Assembly (NCBI GenBank): GCA_046296415.1
Contig: JBKBLN010000001.1
Location: 930,001-994,000, forward strand
From: CAYNRA01 sp046296415
GTDB taxonomy: Bacteria > Bacteroidota > Bacteroidia > Cytophagales > Spirosomataceae
Direction: 5' to 3'
Length of the DNA stretch: 64,000 nt
Below are positions 26,310 to 34,784 of the stretch, piece by piece. The position numbers and the translations under genes are program-made. The notes below the pieces were generated by a model, which saw nothing but the letters and a program-made list of their open reading frames with translations, was not told where the DNA came from and made no database searches. The stretch's first letter is position 1; each line of letters starts with the position of its first letter.

Positions 26310-27677
26310 ATGAAAAAAGCAGTAACCCTAGTTATTTTCCTTTGTTGGTCTGGAATGGCCTCCGGCCAAATCTTAAATCCCAAAGAAACGGCCAAACGAA
26401 AGGCCACAGACCGTACCAATAATGCGGTCGATCGAACCATCGACAAAGGTTTGGATAAAGTGGAAGAAGGAATTTCCAACCTTTTCAAAAAGAAAGAAAA
26501 AACAAACGAGGTACCTGGTGAAAGGGCAGCCAAGGAAAACTCAAGTACATCGAATTCCACATCGACATCCTCGTCCTCCGCCGGTTCAGGATGGGATGAC
26601 CCCGCCACAAATACCCCGACCAACTCTACCCCCGCTACTGCCTCGACGTCCGCTAAGTTGGCTGCTAATTCCAAGTTTGACTTTATCCCGGGCGAAAAAG
26701 TAATTGCTTTGGAGGATTTTGCCCAAGATGAAGTAGGTGATTTCCCAGCCAAATGGAATACCAATGCCTCAGGCGAAATTATACAGTTGTCGGGTATATC
26801 CTCTAAATTTTTGAAGCCAGCCAATGAAGGTGTATTTTTCCCCGAATTCATCGACAAGCTCCCGGAGTTGTTTACATTGGAGTTTGACCTATACGTCACG
26901 GAGGAGTTCAGTGAAATGAAATCAGGTCTTTGGGTTGGTTTTGTGGATTTTAACGATCGAAAAACTACCCATGATGCCAACTTCTCCGATGTCCCTATGG
27001 CAAAATTTGATATCCACCCGGTGCGAAGTGAAAATGAAGCGAAAAGCGGGACAACCACGGCTTATGTGATCGATGCCAATCGACAAGTGATGATCAACAA
27101 CACCACCAGCTTGCCATGGAAGATCAATCAGGTCAATCGGGTGTCCTTTTGGCGGCAGAAAAACCGGATGCGGATGTACATCAATGATCAAAAGATCTGG
27201 GACTTGCCACGAGCTTTTCAGCCTAATGTCACGTATGGATTACTCTTTACGACTTCCATCTGGGAGGGTTTCCTAGCACTTTCTAATCTTCGCCTGGCCG
27301 TAGGAGCACCAGATACACGCTCTAAGTTAATCACAGAAGGTAAATTCACTACTAATGGCATTTTGTTCGATGTCAATTCTGACCGAATCCGACCGGAATC
27401 GGTGGGTGTCATCAAAGAAATTGCTCAGGTCCTTCAAGAGAACCCGAATGTCAATGTGAAAATCATTGGTCATACCGATTCCGATGGATCGGATGCCGCC
27501 AATCTTACGCTCTCTCAAAAACGGGCAGCCGCCGTGAAGAACGCTCTGGCCAACGACTTCGGAATCAAAGTCGATCGGATGCAAACCGATGGAAAAGGAG
27601 AAACTCAACCCATCGATTCCAATACAACTCCCCAAGGTAAAGCCAACAACCGACGTGTTGAATTTATCAAACTTTAA
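26310..27677 (+). CDS. OmpA-family protein with central lectin/laminin-like domain
   Basis: 455 residues. Signal peptide ends in MASGQ. Residues 22-60 are a basic amphipathic module (NPKETAKRKATDRTNNAVDRTIDKGLDKVEEG) also seen in the next gene. A Ser/Thr/Ala/Pro-rich linker (about 75-120) follows, then a beta-rich domain of concanavalin-like character (DKLPELFTLEFDLYV, NRVSFWRQKNRMRMYINDQKIWDLP) and the C-terminal OmpA domain (NVKIIGHTDSDG .. GKANNRRVEFIKL) that binds peptidoglycan. It is likely periplasmic or outer-membrane attached. Homologues annotated OmpA-family are common in the phylum. It appears to lead a three-gene envelope operon. Confidence 0.85.
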   Translation: MKKAVTLVIFLCWSGMASGQILNPKETAKRKATDRTNNAVDRTIDKGLDKVEEGISNLFKKKEKTNEVPGERAAKENSSTSNSTSTSSSSAGSGWDDPATNTPTNSTPATASTSAKLAANSKFDFIPGEKVIALEDFAQDEVGDFPAKWNTNASGEIIQLSGISSKFLKPANEGVFFPEFIDKLPELFTLEFDLYVTEEFSEMKSGLWVGFVDFNDRKTTHDANFSDVPMAKFDIHPVRSENEAKSGTTTAYVIDANRQVMINNTTSLPWKINQVNRVSFWRQKNRMRMYINDQKIWDLPRAFQPNVTYGLLFTTSIWEGFLALSNLRLAVGAPDTRSKLITEGKFTTNGILFDVNSDRIRPESVGVIKEIAQVLQENPNVNVKIIGHTDSDGSDAANLTLSQKRAAAVKNALANDFGIKVDRMQTDGKGETQPIDSNTTPQGKANNRRVEFIKL

Positions 27678-27716
27678 TGGTTTGTCCCTTTTGTTATTCA
27701 ATTGTTCCTTACGATT

Positions 27717-28619
27717 ATGAAAAATTCAATTATTCTATTTCTTTGTTTTTTAACCAACCAGATGAGCGCCCAGGTTTTTAATCCTGGTACTGTCCTGAAG
27801 CGAAAAGGAGAGGATCGTGTGAATCAAAAAGTGGATCAGTCGCTTGATAAGGCTCTGGATAAACTGTTCAGCCCGAGTGAAAAAAAGAGTAAGGAGGGTG
27901 GTGGAGGTGATGAAAATCCCCTCAGTGGCCTTCAAATGGGAGGGAAACCTGCCGATGCCTATGCTTTTCAAGCATCCATGGTCGTCCATATGAAAATGAC
28001 CTCCTCTAAAGACGTCCAAAGTTGGAAAATGAAATACATGTTCGATCAAGAGGCGCGCTGGATGGGTATGCGATTTCTAGAGGGAAACGATCCTTCCATG
28101 GCTCAGGCTTATCAAATGATGGATGCGGTGGTGTTAGACTTCAACCAAATGAAAATCTTTTCCTTCATCAACAATAGCGGGTCAAAAATGGTGATGGGCA
28201 TCGGTTTTAAACCAGACAAGTTAGAATCCCAGATGGAATCGCAACCCGATCGGTATTCCCTCACCAAAACTTCTGAAACCAAATCCATCGGGGGAACACC
28301 TTGTCAGGGTTACCAAATGAAAGACGAAAAAGGGAAAGACGTGGTCATGTTATGGATTTCCTCCACGCCTGTTGGTGATTTTAGCCGATTTATGAAAGCC
28401 ATGGCTCGGTCAGGTGGAAATCTTGCCAAAGGAAAAAATCCCAATTTAATGGCCTATCAAAGTCATCCCGAATTGATCAAACTGGCTTCTCAAGGTCGAA
28501 TGATTTTGGGAATGACCTCCAAGGGTGAAAAGGGGGAGCAAATGGATATGGAATACCTCGATTTTAAATCCATTGATGCTATCACCTTCCGCACCTCCGG
28601 CTATCAATCCATGTTTTAA
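27717..28619 (+). CDS. DUF4412-like secreted protein
   Basis: 300 residues from MKNSIILFL, with a signal peptide ending in MSAQ. Residues 20-55 repeat the module of the upstream OmpA protein (VFNPGTVLKRKGEDRVNQKVDQSLDKALDK). The remainder has the DUF4412-like pattern: a stretch about conversion of a Met-rich protein surface (MKMTSSKDVQSWKMKYMF), then GTPCQGYQMKDEKGKDVVMLWIS. Function unknown. The gap to the OmpA gene is only 39 bases, supporting one transcript. The ATG at 27717 is preferred over 27702 because the signal peptide then begins MK. Confidence 0.75.
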   Translation: MKNSIILFLCFLTNQMSAQVFNPGTVLKRKGEDRVNQKVDQSLDKALDKLFSPSEKKSKEGGGGDENPLSGLQMGGKPADAYAFQASMVVHMKMTSSKDVQSWKMKYMFDQEARWMGMRFLEGNDPSMAQAYQMMDAVVLDFNQMKIFSFINNSGSKMVMGIGFKPDKLESQMESQPDRYSLTKTSETKSIGGTPCQGYQMKDEKGKDVVMLWISSTPVGDFSRFMKAMARSGGNLAKGKNPNLMAYQSHPELIKLASQGRMILGMTSKGEKGEQMDMEYLDFKSIDAITFRTSGYQSMF

Positions 28620-28630
28620 CTGTTATATCT

Positions 28631-29101
28631 ATGAAAAAAAGTAGTGTGTTCCTTTTGATTCTCAGTGCATCCTGGTTACTTACCTCATGTGGCGGTCTCC
28701 TGGGCCGGGCCATAGATCCCGATCGGGGAGGAAGTGGTAATTTCACAGCCACAGTAGATGGAAAGTCCTGGAAGGCAGATCAAGTGTCGGCTATCTCCTT
28801 GTTTGGGTATTTCACCATGACGGCGAATAAAGGTGAAAACGAATACTTTTCAGTTTCCTTCCTGCCCGATCAGATCAATATTGGTAAATCCTACTCTTTT
28901 GATGGAGAGGAATCAGGAAAATTTGCTGTGACCTTTATCAACGATCAGGGTACTTTTGTGCCTGCTACAGGAACCATTCGCATTACATCGTTTCGAGATA
29001 ATCGTACATTGGAGGGTGAAATGGAGTTTGAGAGTCTTGATCTCACAGGAAAAACCATCCAAGTGAAGAATGCCAAATTTAAAGCTTCGATTGTTTTGTA
29101 G
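28631..29101 (+). CDS. DUF6252-like lipoprotein
   Basis: 156 residues. Lipobox LLTSC (Cys 20). The mature part begins with FTATVDGKSWKADQV, a motif typical of DUF6252-type beta-barrel lipoproteins of Bacteroidota (a small domain starting with a xxVDGxxWxA pattern), and continues in beta strands. Function unknown. It begins 11 bases after the DUF4412-like gene, so it is the third gene of the envelope operon and ends before a hairpin. Confidence 0.72.
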   Translation: MKKSSVFLLILSASWLLTSCGGLLGRAIDPDRGGSGNFTATVDGKSWKADQVSAISLFGYFTMTANKGENEYFSVSFLPDQINIGKSYSFDGEESGKFAVTFINDQGTFVPATGTIRITSFRDNRTLEGEMEFESLDLTGKTIQVKNAKFKASIVL

Positions 29102-29156
29102 ATGAAATTACATTTGTGGGTAATTTAAATGTAAAGGCCGTCACGAAGACGGAATG

Positions 29157-29188
29157 CAAAAAACAGGTCAGCCTTCGGCCTGTTTTTT
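29157..29188. terminator. Terminator at the xer / DUF6252-like junction
   Basis: AAAAAACAGG / CCTGTTTTTT arms with a loop that contains the stop codon of the convergent recombinase gene. The T-run is on the plus strand. Confidence 0.75.
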
Positions 29189-30052
29189 CTTGTTTCCCCC
29201 TTTTGGATGTGCTTGGGCATGAATATTCCGGAGCTTTTCAATGGAAGTATGAGTATATATCTGGGTAGCGGCCAGATTAGAATGTCCCAATAATTCCTTG
29301 ATCGCCTGTAAGTCAGCCCCGCGATTTAAAAGATGTGTCGCAAAGGTATGTCGCAGCACGTGAGGGCTCCGTTTTTCGAGAGAAGAAACCAGCCCCAGGT
29401 ACTTTTTCACCAGTCGTTGGATGAACATAGGATAAGCCGTATCGTGTTGGTCCGTTAGAATTAAATGGTTTGACTCTGAAATGGGACGAACGGCCAGGTA
29501 GTTTTTTAATAAGAGAAGGGTTGACTGTGGAATAGGGATCACACGTTCTTTGTTTCGTTTTCCTAAGACTCGAATGCGGCCCTGTCCGATATCAATCCGA
29601 TCAAGCGTTAAACCGATCAATTCGGATAATCGCATTCCAGAGCCATATAACATTTCTAATGTTAATTGGTCCCGAATCCCCATCCAACCCGAGGGGAAAG
29701 GAAAATCCTCAGCCAACAGGTCCATCGGTTTTTCTTCTAAATATGTTGGAAGTAATTTTTTTGTCTTGAGTGCCCTAATTCGAGTCGTTGGATTGACTTT
29801 TATTTTGCCATGTTTTTCCAAATACCTGTAAAAAGCCCGCAAGGTGGCAATTTTTCGATTGATTGAGGTGTTTTCCAAATCCAACTCGACTAAACTCACG
29901 ATCCAGCGTCTGACCTGCAAATAGGTAGCCTCCTCCAAAGGAATGGGATCTAGAAAGGACTTAAATTGAGTTAAATCGGTTTGATAAGCCGTCGCGGTAT
30001 GGTCACTGACTCGCTTCTCAGTTCGAAGATGGCGTAAAAAAAAATCAATCAT
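29168..30052 (-). CDS. Tyrosine recombinase XerC/XerD family
   Basis: 294 residues. N-terminal SAM-like core-binding domain (LRHLRTEKRVSDHTATAYQTDL) and C-terminal catalytic domain with the full R-H-R-H-Y set: LYGSGMRLSEL (Arg), HVLRHTFATHLL (His..Arg), LLGHSNLAATQIYTH (His and nucleophile Tyr). Xer recombinases resolve chromosome dimers at dif near the terminus. Whether this is XerC or XerD cannot be told. No phage or integron context, so a housekeeping role is likely. It lies upstream-adjacent to rpsU on the same strand, 79 bases downstream of it. Confidence 0.9.
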   Translation of the reverse strand: MIDFFLRHLRTEKRVSDHTATAYQTDLTQFKSFLDPIPLEEATYLQVRRWIVSLVELDLENTSINRKIATLRAFYRYLEKHGKIKVNPTTRIRALKTKKLLPTYLEEKPMDLLAEDFPFPSGWMGIRDQLTLEMLYGSGMRLSELIGLTLDRIDIGQGRIRVLGKRNKERVIPIPQSTLLLLKNYLAVRPISESNHLILTDQHDTAYPMFIQRLVKKYLGLVSSLEKRSPHVLRHTFATHLLNRGADLQAIKELLGHSNLAATQIYTHTSIEKLRNIHAQAHPKGGNKKKQAEG

Positions 30053-30130
30053 TGCAACTTGAATTCCTTCGAAGGTACGGAGGAAATTTTCAAGTTACAA
30101 GGATTGATTCGTAGCAAAATAACGGATCGA

Positions 30131-30325
30131 TTATTCGTCGATATGTCCGTAGGTCTTCTGCTTATAAGCCGCCCGAATGACTTCGAAACGACGCTTAACG
30201 GATTTTTTCTCGAATGCTTGACGAGCACGGAGTTGGCGCACGACGCCCGTTTTCTCAAATTTCTTCTTGAAACGTTTCAACGCTTTATCAATAGATTCGT
30301 TTTCCTTTACTTGTACGTGCAGCAT
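30131..30325 (-). CDS. rpsU: 30S ribosomal protein bS21
   Basis: 64 residues, basic, with the S21 core VQVKENESIDKALKRFKKKFEKTGVVRQLRARQAFEKKSVKRR. bS21 sits at the small-subunit platform near the 3' end of 16S rRNA. In Bacteroidota, published work shows bS21 with bS18 and bS6 helps sequester the anti-Shine-Dalgarno, and that rpsU mRNA itself carries a strong Shine-Dalgarno for feedback. Here such a sequence is indeed present just upstream (separate entry). The gene has its own promoter; the Xer recombinase gene lies downstream. Confidence 0.97.
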   Translation of the reverse strand: MLHVQVKENESIDKALKRFKKKFEKTGVVRQLRARQAFEKKSVKRRFEVIRAAYKQKTYGHIDE

Positions 30326-30331
30326 AATTTA

Positions 30332-30341
30332 CACCTCCTTT
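30332..30341 (-). promoter_or_regulatory. Strong Shine-Dalgarno of rpsU
   Basis: Minus-strand AAAGGAGGTG, fully complementary to the 16S anti-Shine-Dalgarno, 6 to 8 bases before the rpsU ATG. Other genes of this window lack anything comparable. It decides the start at 30325 and fits the known autoregulation of rpsU in Bacteroidota. Confidence 0.9.
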
Positions 30342-30363
30342 CTCTTCTCGTATGATTGGGCTG

Positions 30364-30394
30364 CAAAGGTAGTGTATATCTCTTTGTTTTCCAA
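30364..30394 (-). promoter_or_regulatory. rpsU promoter
   Basis: Minus strand TTGG, 19-base spacer, TACCTTTG; the -7 element is a perfect TAnnTTTG, about 40 bases before the start codon. Confidence 0.65.
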
Positions 30395-30408
30395 GCTACT
30401 CAAGTACA

Positions 30409-32202
30409 TTATTCTGATAATGAAGGTTCTTCCCCTTGTAATTGTTTTTCGTAAAGTTCTTTGTACATTCCTCCAAGAGACATGAGCTCCTCATGGGTTC
30501 CCATTTCTACGGTTTGTCCGTTGTCCAAGACTACGATTTTGTTGGCTAGCTTGGCTGAAGAAACTCGATGTGAAATGATGACCGACGTTCTATTTTGCAT
30601 AATGCGTTGCAAATTATTCAGGATCACATGTTCTGTGTGGGTATCAACGGCCGACAGACAATCGTCTAGCACGACGATTTTAGGTGCCCTGGCGATGGCT
30701 CGAGCAATGGATAATCGCTGCTTTTGGCCACCTGATAGGGTAATGCCCCGTTCGCCAATTTTGGTTTCGAATCCATGTTCAAAACCTTGGATATTCTCCC
30801 ACAAGTCGGCATCTCGCGTAGCTTGTACGATCTCCTCCTCCGACAACTGGGGCTGGCCAAATCGAACGTTATTTCGAATGGTATCCGAAAATAAGAATAC
30901 ATCTTGCGGAACATACCCCATTTGGGAACGTAGGTATTGAACCTGATACGATTGAATAGGCTGATCGTCAATCCAAATAGTACCGGACGTCACATCGTAC
31001 ATCCGTAAAAGTAAATTGGCTAAAGTTGATTTGCCTGAACCGGTGGTACCCAAAATAGCCACTGATTCCCCTGCCTCGACAGATAAATTAAAATCCTTTA
31101 CAGCCTGAATGCCGGAATCAGGGTAGGTGAAGTTGACATTTTGAAAGCGGATTTTGCCCAAAATAGGAGAAGTTCTATTTTCTTGAGAAACGATTTCCGT
31201 TCGATTGTACAAGAATTCGTTGATTCGCTCTTGAGATGCTGCTGCACGTTGGATTTGGGAGGTTGTCCATCCCAAAGCTGTTAGAGGCCAAGTTAACATG
31301 AAGACATACATGATAAATTCTGTAATGTTTCCCGGTGTTAACCGACCTGCCACTACCTCTTGCCCTCCAATGTACACACACAAAACGGTACTCAAACCAA
31401 TTAAAAATAAGATAGTCGGTGAAAACAAGGCATCTACCCGAGTCAATTCCAAGGATTTGTCTTTGTATCGATTGCTTTCCTCTGTAAATCGACGCAAAGA
31501 ATCTTCTTCCTTGGCAAACGACTTAATCACCCGGATGCCTGAAAAGGCCTCTTGAACAAATGTGGATAGTTGAGATAGACTACGTTGAATTTCTTCCGAT
31601 CTTTTGTTGACGATATTACTGACAAAAAAGATTGAAATGGATAATACTGGCATTGGTAATAAGACCCAAAAAGTCAATCGAACATTGATCGAAAACATGT
31701 AGGAAAGTACCATCACTACCAAGACCACCATGTTCAATAAGTACATGATGGATGGCCCAATGTACATTCGGACTTTCCCGACATCCTCCGAGATGCGTGC
31801 CATCAGATCGCCCGTCGATTGCTTTTTATAAAAAGACAAAGGCAAGGTTTGATAATGCGCATAAATCTCATTTTTTAAGTCATACTCAATATGCCGTGAC
31901 ATCACGATGATGGTCTGGCGCACAGCGAACAGAAAAATTCCTTTCAAAATGGCCATAATCAAAATCAGGGCTCCAAATAAACCCACGGCCCACGCAAAGG
32001 AATCGTACATTCGTTCCTGACTTTCCATGCCCTCCAAAACATAATACATGGCTAAATTATCTTGCACTAAGTCTAGGGCAAATCGAACCACTTGCGCGGG
32101 AATGACCCCGAACAAATTGGAGACAATGGTGAAAACAGTACCCCAAAACAGATACCATTTGTATTTAAGCAGGTACTTATTAAGATGGGCGAGGTGTTTC
32201 AT
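30409..32202 (-). CDS. ABC exporter half with non-canonical catalytic residue (TM287/BmrC-like)
   Basis: 597 residues: six-helix exporter domain (about 1-330) followed by an ATPase domain. Walker A LGTTGSGKSTL, canonical signature TLSGGQKQR, and H-loop SHR are intact, but Walker B reads VVLDDCLSAVD, with Asp in place of the catalytic Glu. That Asp plus an intact signature is the pattern of the TM287/BmrC/LmrC half of heterodimeric multidrug or lipid exporters, which need a partner with a canonical Glu. The gene at 60967-62721 has exactly the complementary pattern. Its 5' end overlaps the ndh gene by 23 bases. The substrate is unknown. Confidence 0.9.
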   Translation of the reverse strand: MKHLAHLNKYLLKYKWYLFWGTVFTIVSNLFGVIPAQVVRFALDLVQDNLAMYYVLEGMESQERMYDSFAWAVGLFGALILIMAILKGIFLFAVRQTIIVMSRHIEYDLKNEIYAHYQTLPLSFYKKQSTGDLMARISEDVGKVRMYIGPSIMYLLNMVVLVVMVLSYMFSINVRLTFWVLLPMPVLSISIFFVSNIVNKRSEEIQRSLSQLSTFVQEAFSGIRVIKSFAKEEDSLRRFTEESNRYKDKSLELTRVDALFSPTILFLIGLSTVLCVYIGGQEVVAGRLTPGNITEFIMYVFMLTWPLTALGWTTSQIQRAAASQERINEFLYNRTEIVSQENRTSPILGKIRFQNVNFTYPDSGIQAVKDFNLSVEAGESVAILGTTGSGKSTLANLLLRMYDVTSGTIWIDDQPIQSYQVQYLRSQMGYVPQDVFLFSDTIRNNVRFGQPQLSEEEIVQATRDADLWENIQGFEHGFETKIGERGITLSGGQKQRLSIARAIARAPKIVVLDDCLSAVDTHTEHVILNNLQRIMQNRTSVIISHRVSSAKLANKIVVLDNGQTVEMGTHEELMSLGGMYKELYEKQLQGEEPSLSE

Positions 32203-33487
32203 TTTGGGGAAGGTTGGACTGTGTAGGCCGGATAATTAATCGCAACGATTGATCGTAGGTGATATAGCTCCAAAGCCAATTAATGAATATGAGTATTTTG
32301 TTTTTCACACCCAGGATGGCCATTAAATGGACAAACATCCATACATACCAAGCAAAAGTGCCTTGGAATTTCCAAAACGGCAAGTCCACTACGGCAAGAT
32401 GTCGCCCAACCGTCGCCATGGATCCTAGATCTTTGTATTCGAATGCCTTCAGCGGTTGCCCAGCGTGTAAAGCACGTAAATTTTTTGCCAATAAAATACC
32501 TTGCTGTATGGCAGGTTGGGCCACTTGCGGATGGCCGTTTGGATACGCCTCGGTTATCATGAGTGCCATATCACCTATAGCAAAGATATCCGGATAGCCT
32601 AGCACTTGATTCGAGGTATTGACTTTCATTCGCCGACCACGTCCATATACTTCAGGCGAAAAACCCTCCAAAGAATTAGACAATACGCCCGCGGCCCAAA
32701 CCACATTGTGGGTGTTAATTTCTTCACCTTGATTCGTATAGGCAACCGTACCATTAAAATCTTGAATCCGTTCTCCTACCCGAACGTCCACGCCTAATCG
32801 TTCTAGGTATTCTTTGGCTTTGGACGAGGCATCTGGCGACATGACTTCCAACACGGCCGGGGAAGATTCAAACAAATAGATTTTCATCAAGTTGAAGTCC
32901 AACTCAGGATAATCCTTCGGGAGAATCATTTTTTTCATTTCGGCCAAGGTGCCTGCAACTTCGACACCTGTAGGTCCGCCTCCCACAATGACAACAGACA
33001 TTAAGGCAGCTTGCAGGCGACTGTCTTCGGTGGATAAGGCTGCTTCGAAATTTTGTAAAATTCGATTACGCAATTGAATCGCCTCGGAGACTGATTTCAT
33101 GGGCATGGCATATTTTTGAATATTTTCCATGCCAAAATAATTGGTACCTGCACCCATACCCAAAACTAGGTAGTCATAATCCACCCGGCCAAGACCCGTC
33201 ATGAGTTTTTTCTCTTCAGGATGAACCGAGAGAACCTCGGTCACTCGGATGTGAATGTCTTGGTTGGATTGAAAAACCTTCCGCAATGGAAAAGCGATCG
33301 AGCTGGGTTCTAAACCTGCCATTGCGACTTGGTAAAAAAGGGGTTGGAATTGGTGGTAATTGTTTTTGTCTAAAAGCACCACCTGAAAAGGACCCTTCTT
33401 CAAAGCTTGAGCAAGGGCTAAACCACCAAATCCAGCTCCTACAATGACAACCCTTTTTTTATTGGTTTCTGGGATATTGGCTTTCAT
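32180..33487 (-). CDS. Type II NADH dehydrogenase
   Basis: 435 residues. FAD-binding GxGxxG at the N-terminus (VVIVGAGFGGLALAQAL), quinone/active-site region YHQFQPLFYQVAMAGLEPS, NAD-binding VVIVGGGPTGVEVAG, and GDMAL near the second FAD motif. The C-terminus has one or two hydrophobic helices (WYVWMFVHLMAILGVKNKILIFINW) that anchor it to the inner membrane. It transfers electrons from NADH to quinone without proton pumping. It overlaps bshA upstream by 4 bases (ATGA type) and the ABC gene downstream by 23, so the three form one operon. Confidence 0.92.
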   Translation of the reverse strand: MKANIPETNKKRVVIVGAGFGGLALAQALKKGPFQVVLLDKNNYHQFQPLFYQVAMAGLEPSSIAFPLRKVFQSNQDIHIRVTEVLSVHPEEKKLMTGLGRVDYDYLVLGMGAGTNYFGMENIQKYAMPMKSVSEAIQLRNRILQNFEAALSTEDSRLQAALMSVVIVGGGPTGVEVAGTLAEMKKMILPKDYPELDFNLMKIYLFESSPAVLEVMSPDASSKAKEYLERLGVDVRVGERIQDFNGTVAYTNQGEEINTHNVVWAAGVLSNSLEGFSPEVYGRGRRMKVNTSNQVLGYPDIFAIGDMALMITEAYPNGHPQVAQPAIQQGILLAKNLRALHAGQPLKAFEYKDLGSMATVGRHLAVVDLPFWKFQGTFAWYVWMFVHLMAILGVKNKILIFINWLWSYITYDQSLRLIIRPTQSNLPQNETPRPS

Positions 33488-34617
33488 AAGGCCATTACTT
33501 TTTGGATGATTTCCTCATAATAAGCCTCGTATGCTGGAACGATCACCTCGATGTCAAACTCCTGGGCACGAGCTAGGGCATTGGCTTTGAATCGGGGTAG
33601 GTTTTCATCTTGTAGAATAAAATAGGCATTTTTTACCATATCCTCGATGTCGCCAACAGGACTTAAAAATCCGGTAATTCCTTGTACATTCAATTCTGGA
33701 AGACCCCCCGTATTGGTTGAGATGATCGGAACCTCACAGGCCATAGCCTCCAAAGCGGCCAATCCAAAGGATTCTTTCTCTGAAGGCATAATGAATAAAT
33801 CAGCCACCGAAAGGATTTCTTCAATAGCATCGAGTTTTCCGACAAAGCGAATGTCCTCACACAATTGGAGATCACGGCAAAGTTGTTCCATAACCGGACG
33901 TTCGGGCCCATCACCTACCAAAACTAGTTTGGAAGGAATCATGGTTTTTAACTTTCCGAATGTATGGATGATGTCCTGAATCCGTTTAACCTTTCGGAAA
34001 TTGGAGGTATGAACGAGTAACTTTTCGTCGTTTGGGCAAATGATCCGTTTGAAATGTTCTTTTTTCTGTTTGTGAAAGCGCTGAAGGTCAATGAAGTTTG
34101 GAATGACCTTGATGTCATTTTGGACCCGAAACGTCGATAAAGTCTCGTTTCGCAAATCAGCTGAAACAGCGGTTACGCCATCGGATTGATTAATACCGAG
34201 TTCCACAACGGGTTTGTACGTGGCATCTTTGCCTACCACCGTGATGTCAGTTCCATGCAACGTCGTAACGACAGGAATATGGATTCCCTCCGAGGCAAGA
34301 ATTTGTTTAGCCAGGAAGGCACACGTAGCATGTGGAATGGCATAATGGACGTGAAGGAGGTCCAATTTTTCATACTTGACTACATCCACCATCTTGCCAG
34401 TCAATGCCGATTCATAGGGAGCATATTGAAAAAGCGGATAACTGGAGACGTTCACTTCATGATAGAATATATTTTCATTGAAGAAGTCCAACCGAATGGG
34501 TTGAGTGTACGTGATGAAGTGAACTTGATGACCTTTTTGGGCGAGCCCTTTACCGAGTTCAGTAGCCACAACACCGCTGCCCCCGAAGGTGGGATAACAG
34601 ACGATACCTATTTTCAT
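33484..34617 (-). CDS. bshA: N-acetyl-alpha-D-glucosaminyl L-malate synthase
   Basis: 377 residues, GT4 glycosyltransferase. MKIGIVCYPTFGGSGVVATELG is a BshA hallmark, followed by LDLLHVHYAIPHATCAFLAKQ, TLHGTDITVVG and the C-terminal donor site MPSEKESFGLAALEAMACEVP (E(x7)E). It joins UDP-GlcNAc and L-malate, the first step of bacillithiol synthesis. BshB and BshC are not in the window. It is the first gene of the bshA-ndh-ABC operon and overlaps ndh by 4 bases. Confidence 0.93.
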   Translation of the reverse strand: MKIGIVCYPTFGGSGVVATELGKGLAQKGHQVHFITYTQPIRLDFFNENIFYHEVNVSSYPLFQYAPYESALTGKMVDVVKYEKLDLLHVHYAIPHATCAFLAKQILASEGIHIPVVTTLHGTDITVVGKDATYKPVVELGINQSDGVTAVSADLRNETLSTFRVQNDIKVIPNFIDLQRFHKQKKEHFKRIICPNDEKLLVHTSNFRKVKRIQDIIHTFGKLKTMIPSKLVLVGDGPERPVMEQLCRDLQLCEDIRFVGKLDAIEEILSVADLFIMPSEKESFGLAALEAMACEVPIISTNTGGLPELNVQGITGFLSPVGDIEDMVKNAYFILQDENLPRFKANALARAQEFDIEVIVPAYEAYYEEIIQKVMAL

Positions 34618-34722
34618 ATTTATTTGAGTGATGTAAATTGCATCAAATGGGAAGTGGGTTCACACTCACTTTCGTATAACAACCTTTTCTAAAGAAAAAA
34701 TTCCCTGAAAAAATGGGAGGAA

Positions 34723-34763
34723 TCGACAAATTCTCCATTTGTCGACATTTTCATGTACCTTTG
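34723..34763 (+). promoter_or_regulatory. Palindrome and -7 box upstream of the UbiA-family gene
   Basis: Perfect inverted repeat TCGACAAA-N7-TTTGTCGA (34723-34745), 10 bases before TACCTTTG (34756-34763), which matches TAnnTTTG and lies 21 bases before the ATG at 34785. The layout suggests an operator just upstream of the -7 element. Confidence 0.6.
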
Positions 34764-34784
34764 CCCAGACATTATTTCATTGCC

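Noticed and set aside
29168..30052. Mobile-element integrase
   Set aside because: Sequence and size fit XerC/D; no attachment repeats or cargo genes surround it.
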